A stretch of DNA of 34,144 nt from Phycisphaerales bacterium (GTDB lineage Bacteria > Planctomycetota > Phycisphaerae > Phycisphaerales > UBA1924), in NCBI GenBank assembly GCA_020427745.1, contig JAGQOC010000005.1, positions 1 to 34,144 of the forward strand. Reading direction: 5' to 3'. How positions within the stretch are numbered: the first letter of the stretch is position 1; every line of letters starts with the position of its first letter. Below, piece by piece: positions 21,944-29,680 of this stretch. Below the pieces are notes generated by a model. That model saw nothing but the letters and a program-made list of their open reading frames with translations, did no database searches and was not told where the DNA came from. The position numbers and the translations under genes were made by a program.

Positions 21944-23791
21944 GTGTCCGCATTCAAGAGCATAACCCGGCTGACCAAGCGCCTCGGCGCTTGGGTGCAC
22001 GATCATCCCGATGGGTGGCTGAATGTCATCGGCGCGGTGATCGGCGCGTTGACCGCCATCGGCGCTGTCGTGTTCTCGTGGACACTCGAGCGGATAGATC
22101 ACTGGACGGAGCATCTGCAATCCGTCTTCCAGGCATCGGGGACCAGGGGGCTGCTGTTGCTCCCGCTGATTCCGATGGTCGGCGCGCTGCTGACCGGGAT
22201 TTTGGTCTATCGCTTTGCGCGCGAGGCGGGCGGGCACGGCGTGCCCCAGGTGCTCGACGCGATCGTGCGCAAAGACGGTAAGATCCCCGCCCGGATCGGC
22301 GTCGTCAAGGTCGTTGCCTCCATCTGCACCGTCGGCACGGGGGGGTCGGCGGGGGCGGAAGGGCCGATCGTCCAGATCGGTGCCGTCATCGGATCAAATC
22401 TCGCGCAGTGGCTTCGGGTCGATGCGAGGCACATCGGCACGCTCGTTGGGTGCGGAGCCGCGGGCGGCATCGCGAGTATCTTCAACGCACCGATCGCGGG
22501 TGTGTTCTTCGCGATCGAGATCCTGCTCCGCGACTTCTCGCTCAAGGCGTTCACCCCGATCGTGATCGCGTCCGTCTTCGCAACGGCGATGACCCAGGTC
22601 CTGCTCCCCAAAGAGGACGCGATCTTCGCGTTCGAGCTCACCGGGTACCTCTTCACCCTCAGCGAGCTCCCCAGCTACATGGTGCTCGGGGTGCTCTGCG
22701 CCATCGGCGCCTGGGCGTTCACCCACACGCTGCATATCGGCGAGGATGTTTTCGCGAAGCTCAAACTGCACCCGGTGCTGATGCCCGTCTTCGGCGCTCT
22801 TCTGCTCGGGCTCATGGGCGTCTCCCTGATGCATATCGGTGCCCGGCTCGATTCCGGATCGCTGATCCCCAGCGAGAGCCCGGTACCCGTGTTCTTTGGC
22901 AACGGCTACTCCATGATCCGTTCGCTGCTCGATCCGACGCACTACACCGCCGCCGAAGTCACCTGGATCGCGGTCATGACACTCGGGCTGCTCATCGGCG
23001 CAAAGATTGTCGCGACCACGCTCACGCTCGGCAGCGGCGGCAGCGGCGGCGTGTTCGCGCCGTCGCTGTTCATCGGCGCGACGATCGGCGGGACCTTCGG
23101 CGTCTTCCTCGAGATGCTCGGGCTGATCCCCGACGGCGGATCACCCGCGAGCTACGCGCTCGTTGGGATGGCGGCCGTCGTCGCGGGGACGACCTTTGCG
23201 CCGATGACGGCGATCCTCATGCTCTTCGAGCTCACACGCGAGCCCCGCGTGCTCGGGCCCATCATGCTCGCCGCGATCATCTCCACGATCGTCGCCCGCA
23301 TGCTCATGGCGGACTCAATCTACACCTCCAAGCTCCGCAGGCTCGGGATCCGCATCGGAACAAACCGGGATCACTCGCTGCTGCGTCATGTCCCCGTGAC
23401 GAGCGTGGAGTACTCCGGGCTCCCGAGCGAGCCGATCTACCCGTCGGACCCATTGAGCAAGCTGATCACGCTGCACGCGTACCACAATGTCCCCGACTTC
23501 CCGGTCGTCGACGCCGACGGCAGGTACATGGGGATGGTCACCGGCGCCGACATGCGGACGGCGCTCATCGACCGCGAGGCGATCCCGCTCCTGCTGGTGG
23601 CCGAGCTGCTGCGCGATGATCTGCCCAAAATCCGTGCTGGGGAGAACCTTGACACCGTGCTCGACAAGTTTGCGGAGCACGATGTGTCGAGCCTGGTGCT
23701 CGTCGACGCGTTCGAGGGGGCGAAACCCATCGCGCTGATCACGCGGGCGAAGGTGATGGCCCGCTACCAGCGGGCGCTCGACGAGGCGTGA
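21944..23791 (+). CDS. ClC-family chloride channel/transporter with two CBS domains
   Basis: A 615-residue inner-membrane protein with about 10-12 hydrophobic helices up to residue 455, then two CBS domains (about 475-605, VPDFPVVDADGRYMGMVTG and VSSLVLVDAF). Filter motifs are GGHGVPQ (first filter, with His in the usual Ser place), GSAGAEGPIVQIG (gating Glu kept) and GSGGSGGVFAPSLF. The internal proton Glu of the E. coli exchanger (IIEEM) appears changed to Ile (AIEIL), as in channels, so proton coupling may be weak or different. GTG start after TAACAT; only 40 bases follow topA. Confidence 0.92.
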   Translation: MSAFKSITRLTKRLGAWVHDHPDGWLNVIGAVIGALTAIGAVVFSWTLERIDHWTEHLQSVFQASGTRGLLLLPLIPMVGALLTGILVYRFAREAGGHGVPQVLDAIVRKDGKIPARIGVVKVVASICTVGTGGSAGAEGPIVQIGAVIGSNLAQWLRVDARHIGTLVGCGAAGGIASIFNAPIAGVFFAIEILLRDFSLKAFTPIVIASVFATAMTQVLLPKEDAIFAFELTGYLFTLSELPSYMVLGVLCAIGAWAFTHTLHIGEDVFAKLKLHPVLMPVFGALLLGLMGVSLMHIGARLDSGSLIPSESPVPVFFGNGYSMIRSLLDPTHYTAAEVTWIAVMTLGLLIGAKIVATTLTLGSGGSGGVFAPSLFIGATIGGTFGVFLEMLGLIPDGGSPASYALVGMAAVVAGTTFAPMTAILMLFELTREPRVLGPIMLAAIISTIVARMLMADSIYTSKLRRLGIRIGTNRDHSLLRHVPVTSVEYSGLPSEPIYPSDPLSKLITLHAYHNVPDFPVVDADGRYMGMVTGADMRTALIDREAIPLLLVAELLRDDLPKIRAGENLDTVLDKFAEHDVSSLVLVDAFEGAKPIALITRAKVMARYQRALDEA

Positions 23792-23817
23792 TGGATCCGG
23801 TTGTGGTGGGATGCGTA

Positions 23818-23832
23818 TATCCCATCGGGATA
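23818..23832. repeat. Short inverted repeat after the ClC gene
   Basis: TATCCC, ATC, GGGATA: perfect 6-bp arms, 3-base loop, no T-tract. It lies just before a possible small gene. Confidence 0.3.
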
Positions 23833-23836
23833 CGCC

Positions 23837-24013
23837 ATGGATAAAGAGAAGTCAGCGTGGATCAGCTTTGGAAACCGGAAGGTTCCGGTGTTTGTTGAGT
23901 TTGCTCCTTTCGACGAGTCCGATCGCATGCTCGCGGCACAACAGTCCCGCTTACAGCCGCCCGCACCGGAATCAGTGGGCTCCGCTATACTCCGCGAGAA
24001 GGAGCAGCCATGA
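23837..24013 (+). CDS. Possible 58-residue protein of unknown function
   Basis: ATG-started frame giving MDKEKSAWISFGNRKVPVFV and so on, ending with its stop overlapping the next gene's ATG by 4 bases. No family is recognised. GGGAT lies 5 bases before the ATG, a weak ribosome site. The frame's third positions are only moderately GC-rich, and the next gene's -10 (23986-23991) lies inside it, so it may be non-coding. Confidence 0.3.
   Translation: MDKEKSAWISFGNRKVPVFVEFAPFDESDRMLAAQQSRLQPPAPESVGSAILREKEQP
23986..24004 (+). promoter_or_regulatory. -10 hexamer and Shine-Dalgarno sequence before the pseudopilin-like gene
   Basis: TATACT (23986-23991) followed by AAGGAG (23999-24004), 5 bases before the ATG at 24010. 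The same -10 form as in leaderless genes is used here with a short leader. Confidence 0.55.
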
Positions 24014-24672
24014 ACGAGCACGAGAACCCGCCGCAGATGTACCAACCGCCCGGCATCGACACCCGCCCGACCTCCGGGCTCGCGGTGACCTCGATGGTCT
24101 TGGGGATTCTGTGTTTGTGCTTCGGGCCGCTGGCGTTGGTGCCGTTGATCCTCGGGATCATCGGGATCCTGACGACCGGCGCCAACGGGCAGAAAAAGGG
24201 GCAGGGCTTCGCGATCGCGGGGACTTCACTCGGCGCGGTGGGGGTCCTTGGGTCATGCCTGTCGGTGGGGATCCTGCTCCCGGCGCTCGGCAAGGCGAGG
24301 CAGCAGGCGCAACTGTTGATGAGCCAGACGCAGGTGCAATCGATTGTTCAGGCGTGCATCGTGTATGCGGACAACCACGATGGCTCGTTCCCGCCCGTTG
24401 AGGGATGGGAGCAGGCGCTCGTGGACTCCGGTCTGATCGGGCAAGAGATCTTGGTCTCTCCACGCGAAGACGGCGATGGTGTGTCCTACATCTACCTCGG
24501 CGGGCCGCACGACTACGACGCGAGCCGGATCATCGTGTACGAGGATCCGAAGCATGGAGAATATATCGGGGTCGTCGTGGGCTTTGCCGACGGGCATACG
24601 GAGACGATCTCGCCCCGCATCTTTGAGGAGATGCTCGCCGAGCAAGTCGATGCCGCGGAGGCGCAGCCGTGA
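24010..24672 (+). CDS. DUF4190 protein with pseudopilin-like outer domain
   Basis: A 220-residue protein. A proline-rich start leads to a DUF4190-type helix pair (about residues 22-85), then LLPALGKARQQAQLLMSQTQVQSIVQACIVYADNHDGSFPP and a C-terminal VVGFADGHTETI. These are features of planctomycete pseudopilin-like proteins (H-X9-DG class): the ALGKARQQA helix, the short-helix start of the soluble domain and the final DGH. A true prepilin cleavage site is not visible. It overlaps the next gene (TGATG), so the two are coupled. Confidence 0.78.
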   Translation: MNEHENPPQMYQPPGIDTRPTSGLAVTSMVLGILCLCFGPLALVPLILGIIGILTTGANGQKKGQGFAIAGTSLGAVGVLGSCLSVGILLPALGKARQQAQLLMSQTQVQSIVQACIVYADNHDGSFPPVEGWEQALVDSGLIGQEILVSPREDGDGVSYIYLGGPHDYDASRIIVYEDPKHGEYIGVVVGFADGHTETISPRIFEEMLAEQVDAAEAQP

Positions 24673-25265
24673 TGTTCCGATCGCTCGCCGCAGTCATCCC
24701 GATCCTCGCCATCATTCTCGCCGGCTGCTCGACACCCTGGAAGGACCACTACACCGGGGCACCGATCGGGCATTACGAGCGGACGGACGATGTCGAGATC
24801 CGCGAGGTGCCCTGGCAGCGGGTCGATGAGGCGCTGCGGTACATCGACGAGCAGCGGGCGGCATCCGACATCCACTGGTCCGAGTGGTCGCGTGACGACA
24901 AGTTCGAGGAGCAGGGCGTGCTGCTGCGGGCGCTGCAGATCTCCGGGGACCCGCGCGACATCATTGTGCTCGGGCGGAACGTGTTCCGCTCGACGGACGA
25001 CCTGTCGCCACAAGACGGATCACTGGCGAAGTTCGCGCAGTCGATCGGCGCGGACTACGCGGTCTGGTCGGCGCACTATGTGGGCAAGGCCGACAAGGTC
25101 GTGCAGGAGCCGGTCCATCGCTCGGGGATCTCGATCGGTGTGCACGGCGGGCACGGTCATCACGGACACACGATCGGCGGGTGGGACGAGACGGTGTATG
25201 TCCCGGTGGTCGTCGAGGCCGACGAGTACGCGTGGGTGGTGTACTACCTGCGCTACCGGGACTGA
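24672..25265 (+). CDS. Putative lipoprotein with His/Gly-rich loop
   Basis: A 197-residue protein starting MFRSLAAVIPILAIILAGCS, with lipobox LAGC and Cys near residue 18. The mature part is acidic, and contains VRNVF-like GRNVFRSTDDLS and a His/Gly cluster GVHGGHGHHGHTIGG near residue 155 that could bind metal. Family not recognised. The ATG shares a base with the stop of the preceding gene, and GTG-ATG is possible at 24669. Confidence 0.75.
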   Translation: MFRSLAAVIPILAIILAGCSTPWKDHYTGAPIGHYERTDDVEIREVPWQRVDEALRYIDEQRAASDIHWSEWSRDDKFEEQGVLLRALQISGDPRDIIVLGRNVFRSTDDLSPQDGSLAKFAQSIGADYAVWSAHYVGKADKVVQEPVHRSGISIGVHGGHGHHGHTIGGWDETVYVPVVVEADEYAWVVYYLRYRD

Positions 25266-25269
25266 TCGC

Positions 25270-26730
25270 TCACCCGTCCTCGCCGAGTGTTTTCTTGCGC
25301 CGGAGGATGTGATGGTAGTGCTGGGCGAACCGGTGTGATTCGTCGCGGACCTGCATCAGCAGACGCAGCCCGGGGTTGTTTCTGCCGAGCTTGATCGGTT
25401 CGTCGGAACCCATCGTGTAGATGAGCTCTTCCTTCTTCGCAAGCGAGACGACCATCGGCGGCTGGACATCCAGCTGCGCGAACGCCTCCATCGCGGCGTG
25501 GAGCTGCCCGAGCCCGCCGTCGATGAGCACAACATCCGGGTACAGCTCGTGCCCCGCGCCGGCCTCGCGGTAGCGACGGGAGATCACCTCGCGCATGGAC
25601 TGGAAGTCATCGTTCGCCCGTCCGCCGGGCAGGTTGCGGAACGATTTGATGCGGAACCGCCGGTACTCCTGCTTGAACGGGCGTCCGTCAACAAAGCAGA
25701 CCTTGGACGCGACGGTCTCGTTGCCCTGCAGGTGCGCGATGTCGAAGCCCTCGACACAGCGGATGGGCTTGTCGAGCCCGAGCGTCCGTTGCAGGCTTGC
25801 GCACGATTTCAGCGGGTCCTGGTAGCCGATCTCGGATTCGGGTTGCCACTGGTCGGATGTCTTGGCCCGTTCGTCGAGCTTCTCGATCGCGAGGAGCTGG
25901 TCGCGGAGTGTCGCGGCGCGCTCGAAGTCCAGCTCGCCCGACGCCTGCTCCATCTCGGCGCGCAGCTCGCGGATCATGGTCGATCGCTTCGTCTTGATGA
26001 ACCGCACGAACCGGTAGATGTCCTCGCGGTACGCGTCCTTGCTGATCGACTCGTTGCACGGTGCCGTACATTTGCCGATGCTCGCGAGCAGACACGGGCG
26101 GAAGAACCTGTTCTTCGGATCGCCCTCGATGATGTCGAGCGAGCATGTTCTGTACCTGAACACGCCCTGCAGCGCCTCGACCGCCCGGCGGAGCGAGCCC
26201 GGCGAGGTGAACGGGCCGAGAATGGTCGCGTTGGTGTAACGCGGATCCTTGCTGCCGTCGTTCTTGATCCCCGTCGGGTTGCGTGAGACGAACACCCGCG
26301 GGTAGTCCTCGCCCATGGTCACGATGAGATAGGGGAAGGTGCGGTCGTCCTTCTGCGCCGCGTTGTACGCCGGGTGGATGTCCTTGATCAGCCGGTTCTC
26401 GGCGAGCAACGCCTCCCATGCAGTGTCGGTCGTGAAAGTGTCGAACGAGTGGACTTCGTCGAGCAGCTTGTTCTTCCACGGCCCCAGATCCGTCGATGGC
26501 AGAAAGTACGACCCCACGCGGTCGCAGAGCCTGGACGCCTTGCCGACATAGATCACGATCCCCTTGTGATCCTTCATGAGGTACACGCCGGGCAACGCGG
26601 GGAGGTTGCGTGCATCGCTGTGCAACCGCGTCATGCGCGCGGCGCGCGTCTCCGTCCCCCAGGGCGGCGGATCGCTCGAGGGCGCGTGCCCCTCATCGTC
26701 GAGAAAAGATGTATCGGGATCGTCTGCCAC
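25270..26730 (-). CDS. uvrC: Excinuclease ABC subunit C, short form without helix-hairpin-helix
   Basis: A 486-residue nuclease for nucleotide excision repair that cuts both sides of a lesion. GIY-YIG domain: LPGVYLMKDHKGIVIYVGKA; then RNRLIKDIHPAYN-type motif, a Cys cluster (CLLASIGKCTAPC), the UVR motif GELDFERAATLRDQLLAIEKL, and the RNase H-like domain (EGFDIAHLQGNETVAS, VVLIDGGLGQLHAA, RDESHRFA) with its acidic residues and His. It stops about 14 residues after RDESHRFAQHY. Usual UvrC (about 600 residues) continues with a double HhH domain, which is missing. The convergent gene ends 4 bases away, so there is no lost piece nearby. GTG at 26730 follows TACAAT by 5 bases. Confidence 0.93.
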   Translation of the reverse strand: MADDPDTSFLDDEGHAPSSDPPPWGTETRAARMTRLHSDARNLPALPGVYLMKDHKGIVIYVGKASRLCDRVGSYFLPSTDLGPWKNKLLDEVHSFDTFTTDTAWEALLAENRLIKDIHPAYNAAQKDDRTFPYLIVTMGEDYPRVFVSRNPTGIKNDGSKDPRYTNATILGPFTSPGSLRRAVEALQGVFRYRTCSLDIIEGDPKNRFFRPCLLASIGKCTAPCNESISKDAYREDIYRFVRFIKTKRSTMIRELRAEMEQASGELDFERAATLRDQLLAIEKLDERAKTSDQWQPESEIGYQDPLKSCASLQRTLGLDKPIRCVEGFDIAHLQGNETVASKVCFVDGRPFKQEYRRFRIKSFRNLPGGRANDDFQSMREVISRRYREAGAGHELYPDVVLIDGGLGQLHAAMEAFAQLDVQPPMVVSLAKKEELIYTMGSDEPIKLGRNNPGLRLLMQVRDESHRFAQHYHHILRRKKTLGEDG

Positions 26731-26735
26731 GCCTG

Positions 26736-26741
26736 ATTGTA
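26736..26741 (-). promoter_or_regulatory. -10 hexamer of leaderless uvrC
   Basis: TACAAT on the minus strand, 5 bases before the GTG at 26730, and directly behind the terminator of the gene before (26747-26776). Confidence 0.6.
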
Positions 26742-26746
26742 TGGAC

Positions 26747-26776
26747 AAAAAAACACCCGCCAGCAAACGGCGGGTG
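26747..26776 (-). terminator. Intrinsic terminator (minus strand)
   Basis: Perfect 8-bp stem (26769-26776 with 26754-26761; CACCCGCC and GGCGGGTG on the minus strand), 7-base loop, then seven T. It ends the lipoprotein gene 27 bases after its stop and separates it from uvrC. Confidence 0.95.
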
Positions 26777-26802
26777 CCAAGAGAGTCTGTTCTGGCCGAG
26801 AT

Positions 26803-27228
26803 TTACTCGTAGATATAGTCCGGACCGCGCCACTGCTGCCACTTCTTCAGGCGGAAGCGCCAGAAGTTCTCCTCGAAGTTCTTCTGGGCCTCGGGCGACC
26901 AGTCCATGAACGCCGGGAGCGTGCGGGCCTCGCTCGCGACCTCGCGGAGCAGGTCCTCGGCCTCCTGCACGGTCAGCGGCTCGGCCTCGCCCGAGCGGAT
27001 CGCGGCGTGCAGCAGGTCCTGGTACATCGCGTTGAGGTGCGCGTAGCCCTCGAGCGTCTGCTCGCTGTTGGGTTGCTGGTTCAGACGCATCGCCTCGGCA
27101 CGCAGGATCGAGTCGATCGCCCGCGCCTGGTGGCGCTGCCCTTCTGTCCGCTCGACGCGGCACCCGGTGGAGCAGGCAAGGACCACGGCCCCGGCACACA
27201 CAGCGATTGTCTTGGTCAGTTGGTTCAT
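26803..27228 (-). CDS. Putative lipoprotein, helical
   Basis: A 141-residue protein with signal peptide MNQLTKTIAVCAGAVVLACS and lipobox-like LACS or STGC near residues 20-24. The mature part is mainly helical and ends WRFRLKKWQQWRGPDYIYE. Family not recognised. The ATG at 27228 is chosen for GGAG 5 bases upstream. A TATCCT -10 (27295-27290) lies at the end of the M20 gene. The gene is monocistronic. Confidence 0.75.
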   Translation of the reverse strand: MNQLTKTIAVCAGAVVLACSTGCRVERTEGQRHQARAIDSILRAEAMRLNQQPNSEQTLEGYAHLNAMYQDLLHAAIRSGEAEPLTVQEAEDLLREVASEARTLPAFMDWSPEAQKNFEENFWRFRLKKWQQWRGPDYIYE

Positions 27229-27287
27229 GGTCACTCCATCGGTTTTCGGACACGCCGGCTTCACGCCCGCCCGCGGTTTCATGCACT

Positions 27288-28502
27288 TTAGGATAGCGCC
27301 AGTCGGCACATCATCTCCACGCCCGGAGCGATCGCCCCGTCATTGAAATCAAACCGGTCCGTATGCAGCCCCGGCCTGTCCTCTTGATCGGGTTCTGACA
27401 GCCCCAGGAAGAAAAAACAGCTCGGGACCGCCCCGCAGTAGTACGAGAAATCCTCCCCGCCAAGGGTCGGGGCCTCGATCACCTCCGTACGACGCGCAAA
27501 GACTGCCTGTTCGCCCGTCCGCAGCACTCTTTCCGCCTCCGACGGATCGTTCCGTGTCACCGGGTACCCCGGGATCCATTGGATTTCTGATCGGCAGCCC
27601 ATCGCCTCGCTGGTCTGCCCCACGATCCTGCGGAAATGCTCCTGTGCCATTGCCCGCGTCTCGCTCCGCAGCGTCCGCACGGTTCCCTTCATCTCCACCG
27701 TCTCGGGGATGACATTGAACGCGCTCCCGGCGTGGATGCTCGTTACGCTGACCACCACCGAGTCCGTCGGCATCGCGTTGCGTGAGCAGATCGTCTGCAG
27801 CGCCGTCACGATCTGGGCCGCCGCAACGATCGGGTCTACGCACAGGTGCGGGTACGCTGCGTGCCCCTGTTTGCCCGAGACGCGGACAACGAAGGTGTCC
27901 GTTGCCGCGAGCATCGGGCCCGGGCGTGTGCCGACGACGCCGAGATCATACTGGGGCCAGCCGTGCAGCCCGTACATCTTCTCGACCGCGGGGTGCTTCC
28001 CATGAGCCGCGATCGCTCCGTCGCGGATCATCTTCTCCGCGCCCGCCCCACCCTCTTCCGCGGGCTGGAACACAAAGCGGACCGGGTTGGGTCGGTGGGA
28101 GATCCTGCTGAGAACGCTCGCGGCACCGAGGAGGATCGTCGTGTGCCCGTCGTGCCCGCATGCGTGCATAATCTCAGGGGTGGTGGACGCGTAGTCCTTG
28201 CCGGTGGCTTCAATGATCGGCAGCGCGTCCATGTCCGCGCGGAGCCCGATGCACGGGCCCGGGTCCTCGACCGTCGCGGGAAGGAAACCGATCACCCCGG
28301 TGCCGGTGCCCTTCTCGCGCCCGCCCATGTTGATCGCGTGGTCGATGCCGAGGGCGCCGAGCTGCTGCTGCACGGCCGCGCTCGTGCGTGATTCGGTGAA
28401 CATTAGCTCCGGGTGCGCGTGCAGGTCATGCCGGATCGCGGTCAGCTCGTTCAGCGAAGCGTGGATCAGATCGGTGAGTTCGTCGGTGGTGGTGCTCGCC
28501 AT
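27288..28502 (-). CDS. M20-family amidohydrolase (N-acyl-amino-acid/hippurate hydrolase type)
   Basis: A 404-residue metallohydrolase that removes acyl or amide groups from amino acids or peptides. LRADMDALPI and MHACGHDGHTTILLGAA hold the metal Asp and His residues, FQPAEEGGAGAE the catalytic Glu pair, GLHGWP the dimer/His region, and PTLGGEDFSYYCG a late metal-site motif. The GHAAYPHLCVDPI segment marks the dimerisation domain. Its substrate cannot be told from sequence. The start ATG lies 5 bases after TATGAT, so it is probably leaderless. Length is normal for the family. Confidence 0.93.
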   Translation of the reverse strand: MASTTTDELTDLIHASLNELTAIRHDLHAHPELMFTESRTSAAVQQQLGALGIDHAINMGGREKGTGTGVIGFLPATVEDPGPCIGLRADMDALPIIEATGKDYASTTPEIMHACGHDGHTTILLGAASVLSRISHRPNPVRFVFQPAEEGGAGAEKMIRDGAIAAHGKHPAVEKMYGLHGWPQYDLGVVGTRPGPMLAATDTFVVRVSGKQGHAAYPHLCVDPIVAAAQIVTALQTICSRNAMPTDSVVVSVTSIHAGSAFNVIPETVEMKGTVRTLRSETRAMAQEHFRRIVGQTSEAMGCRSEIQWIPGYPVTRNDPSEAERVLRTGEQAVFARRTEVIEAPTLGGEDFSYYCGAVPSCFFFLGLSEPDQEDRPGLHTDRFDFNDGAIAPGVEMMCRLALS

Positions 28503-28507
28503 GGCGG

Positions 28508-28513
28508 ATCATA
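28508..28513 (-). promoter_or_regulatory. -10 hexamer of the leaderless M20 gene
   Basis: TATGAT on the minus strand, 5 bases before the ATG at 28502. Confidence 0.55.
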
Positions 28514-28541
28514 GATCCGGCAGACCACCCAAAACGCTCTG

Positions 28542-29570
28542 CTATGCCGCGAGCTTGAGCGGTTTGCCCTGCCCCTCGAGGTACCGCCGGGCGTTGTCCT
28601 CGAGCTTGGTGAACGATTCGGCGTGGGCCGTCTCGCCCTGCACGCGGGCGCGGATCCGGTTGAAGAGCTCGTCGTTGGTTCTGAACGCGTCGGCGACATC
28701 CGGGGCGAAGTGCGTGCCCCGCAGCGATTCGATCAACGCCGCGGCTTCCTCATGGGGCATCGCGTCCTTGTAGACCCGCACACTCGTGACCGCGTCATAG
28801 AAATCCGCGAGCGCAACGATCCGCGCGGAGAGCGCGATGTCGTCGCCCTTGACCCCGAACGGGTACCCGGTGCCGTCCCATTTTTCGTGGTGCTGCATCG
28901 CGATCTCGATGCCCATGTCGATGAACCCGTCAGGCCCGAGCTTCTCGCGGATCGCCAGCAGCGTCTCCGCGCCGATCAATGCGTGCTTCTCCATCTCGGT
29001 GCGCTCCTCAGCAGTCAGGCGTCCGGGTTTGAGGAGAATCGAGTCGGAGATCCCGACCTTGCCGATGTCGTGCAGCGAGCTGGCGAGCACAAGACGATCG
29101 ATCCATTCGCTATCGATCTCGGGGTACGAACCGCTGAGCTCGTCGGCGATGATCCGTGCATACAAACCGATGCGCTCGAGGTGTGCCCCGGTGTCCGTAT
29201 CACGGTAGTCTGCGAGCTTGGCGAGCCCGAAGATCAGCGCGTTGCGTTTCTTTAAGCCGTCCTTGACCTGACGCTGAACTTCTTGCTCGAGTTCCTCGTT
29301 GGCGGATTCGAGCTCATCGCGGTATCGCTTGGACGCGAGGAACATCGTCGCTGCGCTGAGCGTGAGGATGGACAAGGCGATCGACATGCGGAACCAGAAC
29401 AGCCGGTCCTCGTAGATCGGGGCGAGCTCGAAGCTCCGTTTGATCCACGCGTCAATAAGCAGCTCGCCCGTGAGGATCACCGCGAGCTGCGCGAGAACGA
29501 TGCACATGAAGAGGGCTCGCCGATTCTTCGGGCGGAAGCCGAACTCGAGTCTGCGCTTCGTGGGAGCCAT
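28542..29570 (-). CDS. Membrane HD-GYP phosphodiesterase
   Basis: A 342-residue signalling enzyme. Two N-terminal helices (residues about 19-40 and 50-70) are joined by a short outer loop, then a coiled coil (YRDELESANEELEQEVQRQV) and an HD-GYP domain (about 105-315). SSLHDIGKVGI is the HD pair with the lysine, HHEKWDGTGYPFG the GYP motif, and LADFYDAVTS the rest of the metal site, all intact, so c-di-GMP hydrolysis is probable. The loop between the helices is only about 15 residues, so it is unlikely to sense a large ligand. GGATGG before the ATG may act as a ribosome site. Confidence 0.9.
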   Translation of the reverse strand: MAPTKRRLEFGFRPKNRRALFMCIVLAQLAVILTGELLIDAWIKRSFELAPIYEDRLFWFRMSIALSILTLSAATMFLASKRYRDELESANEELEQEVQRQVKDGLKKRNALIFGLAKLADYRDTDTGAHLERIGLYARIIADELSGSYPEIDSEWIDRLVLASSLHDIGKVGISDSILLKPGRLTAEERTEMEKHALIGAETLLAIREKLGPDGFIDMGIEIAMQHHEKWDGTGYPFGVKGDDIALSARIVALADFYDAVTSVRVYKDAMPHEEAAALIESLRGTHFAPDVADAFRTNDELFNRIRARVQGETAHAESFTKLEDNARRYLEGQGKPLKLAA

Positions 29571-29680
29571 GGACCATCCATCGGCTCGGTGGATTCGGGG
29601 ATTGGTTCGTGCAACCGAAAAGCCCCGTTGGATCGACGATCCGGTCGGTCTGGACCGATCGGGCGGATCGGCGGGTGGTT

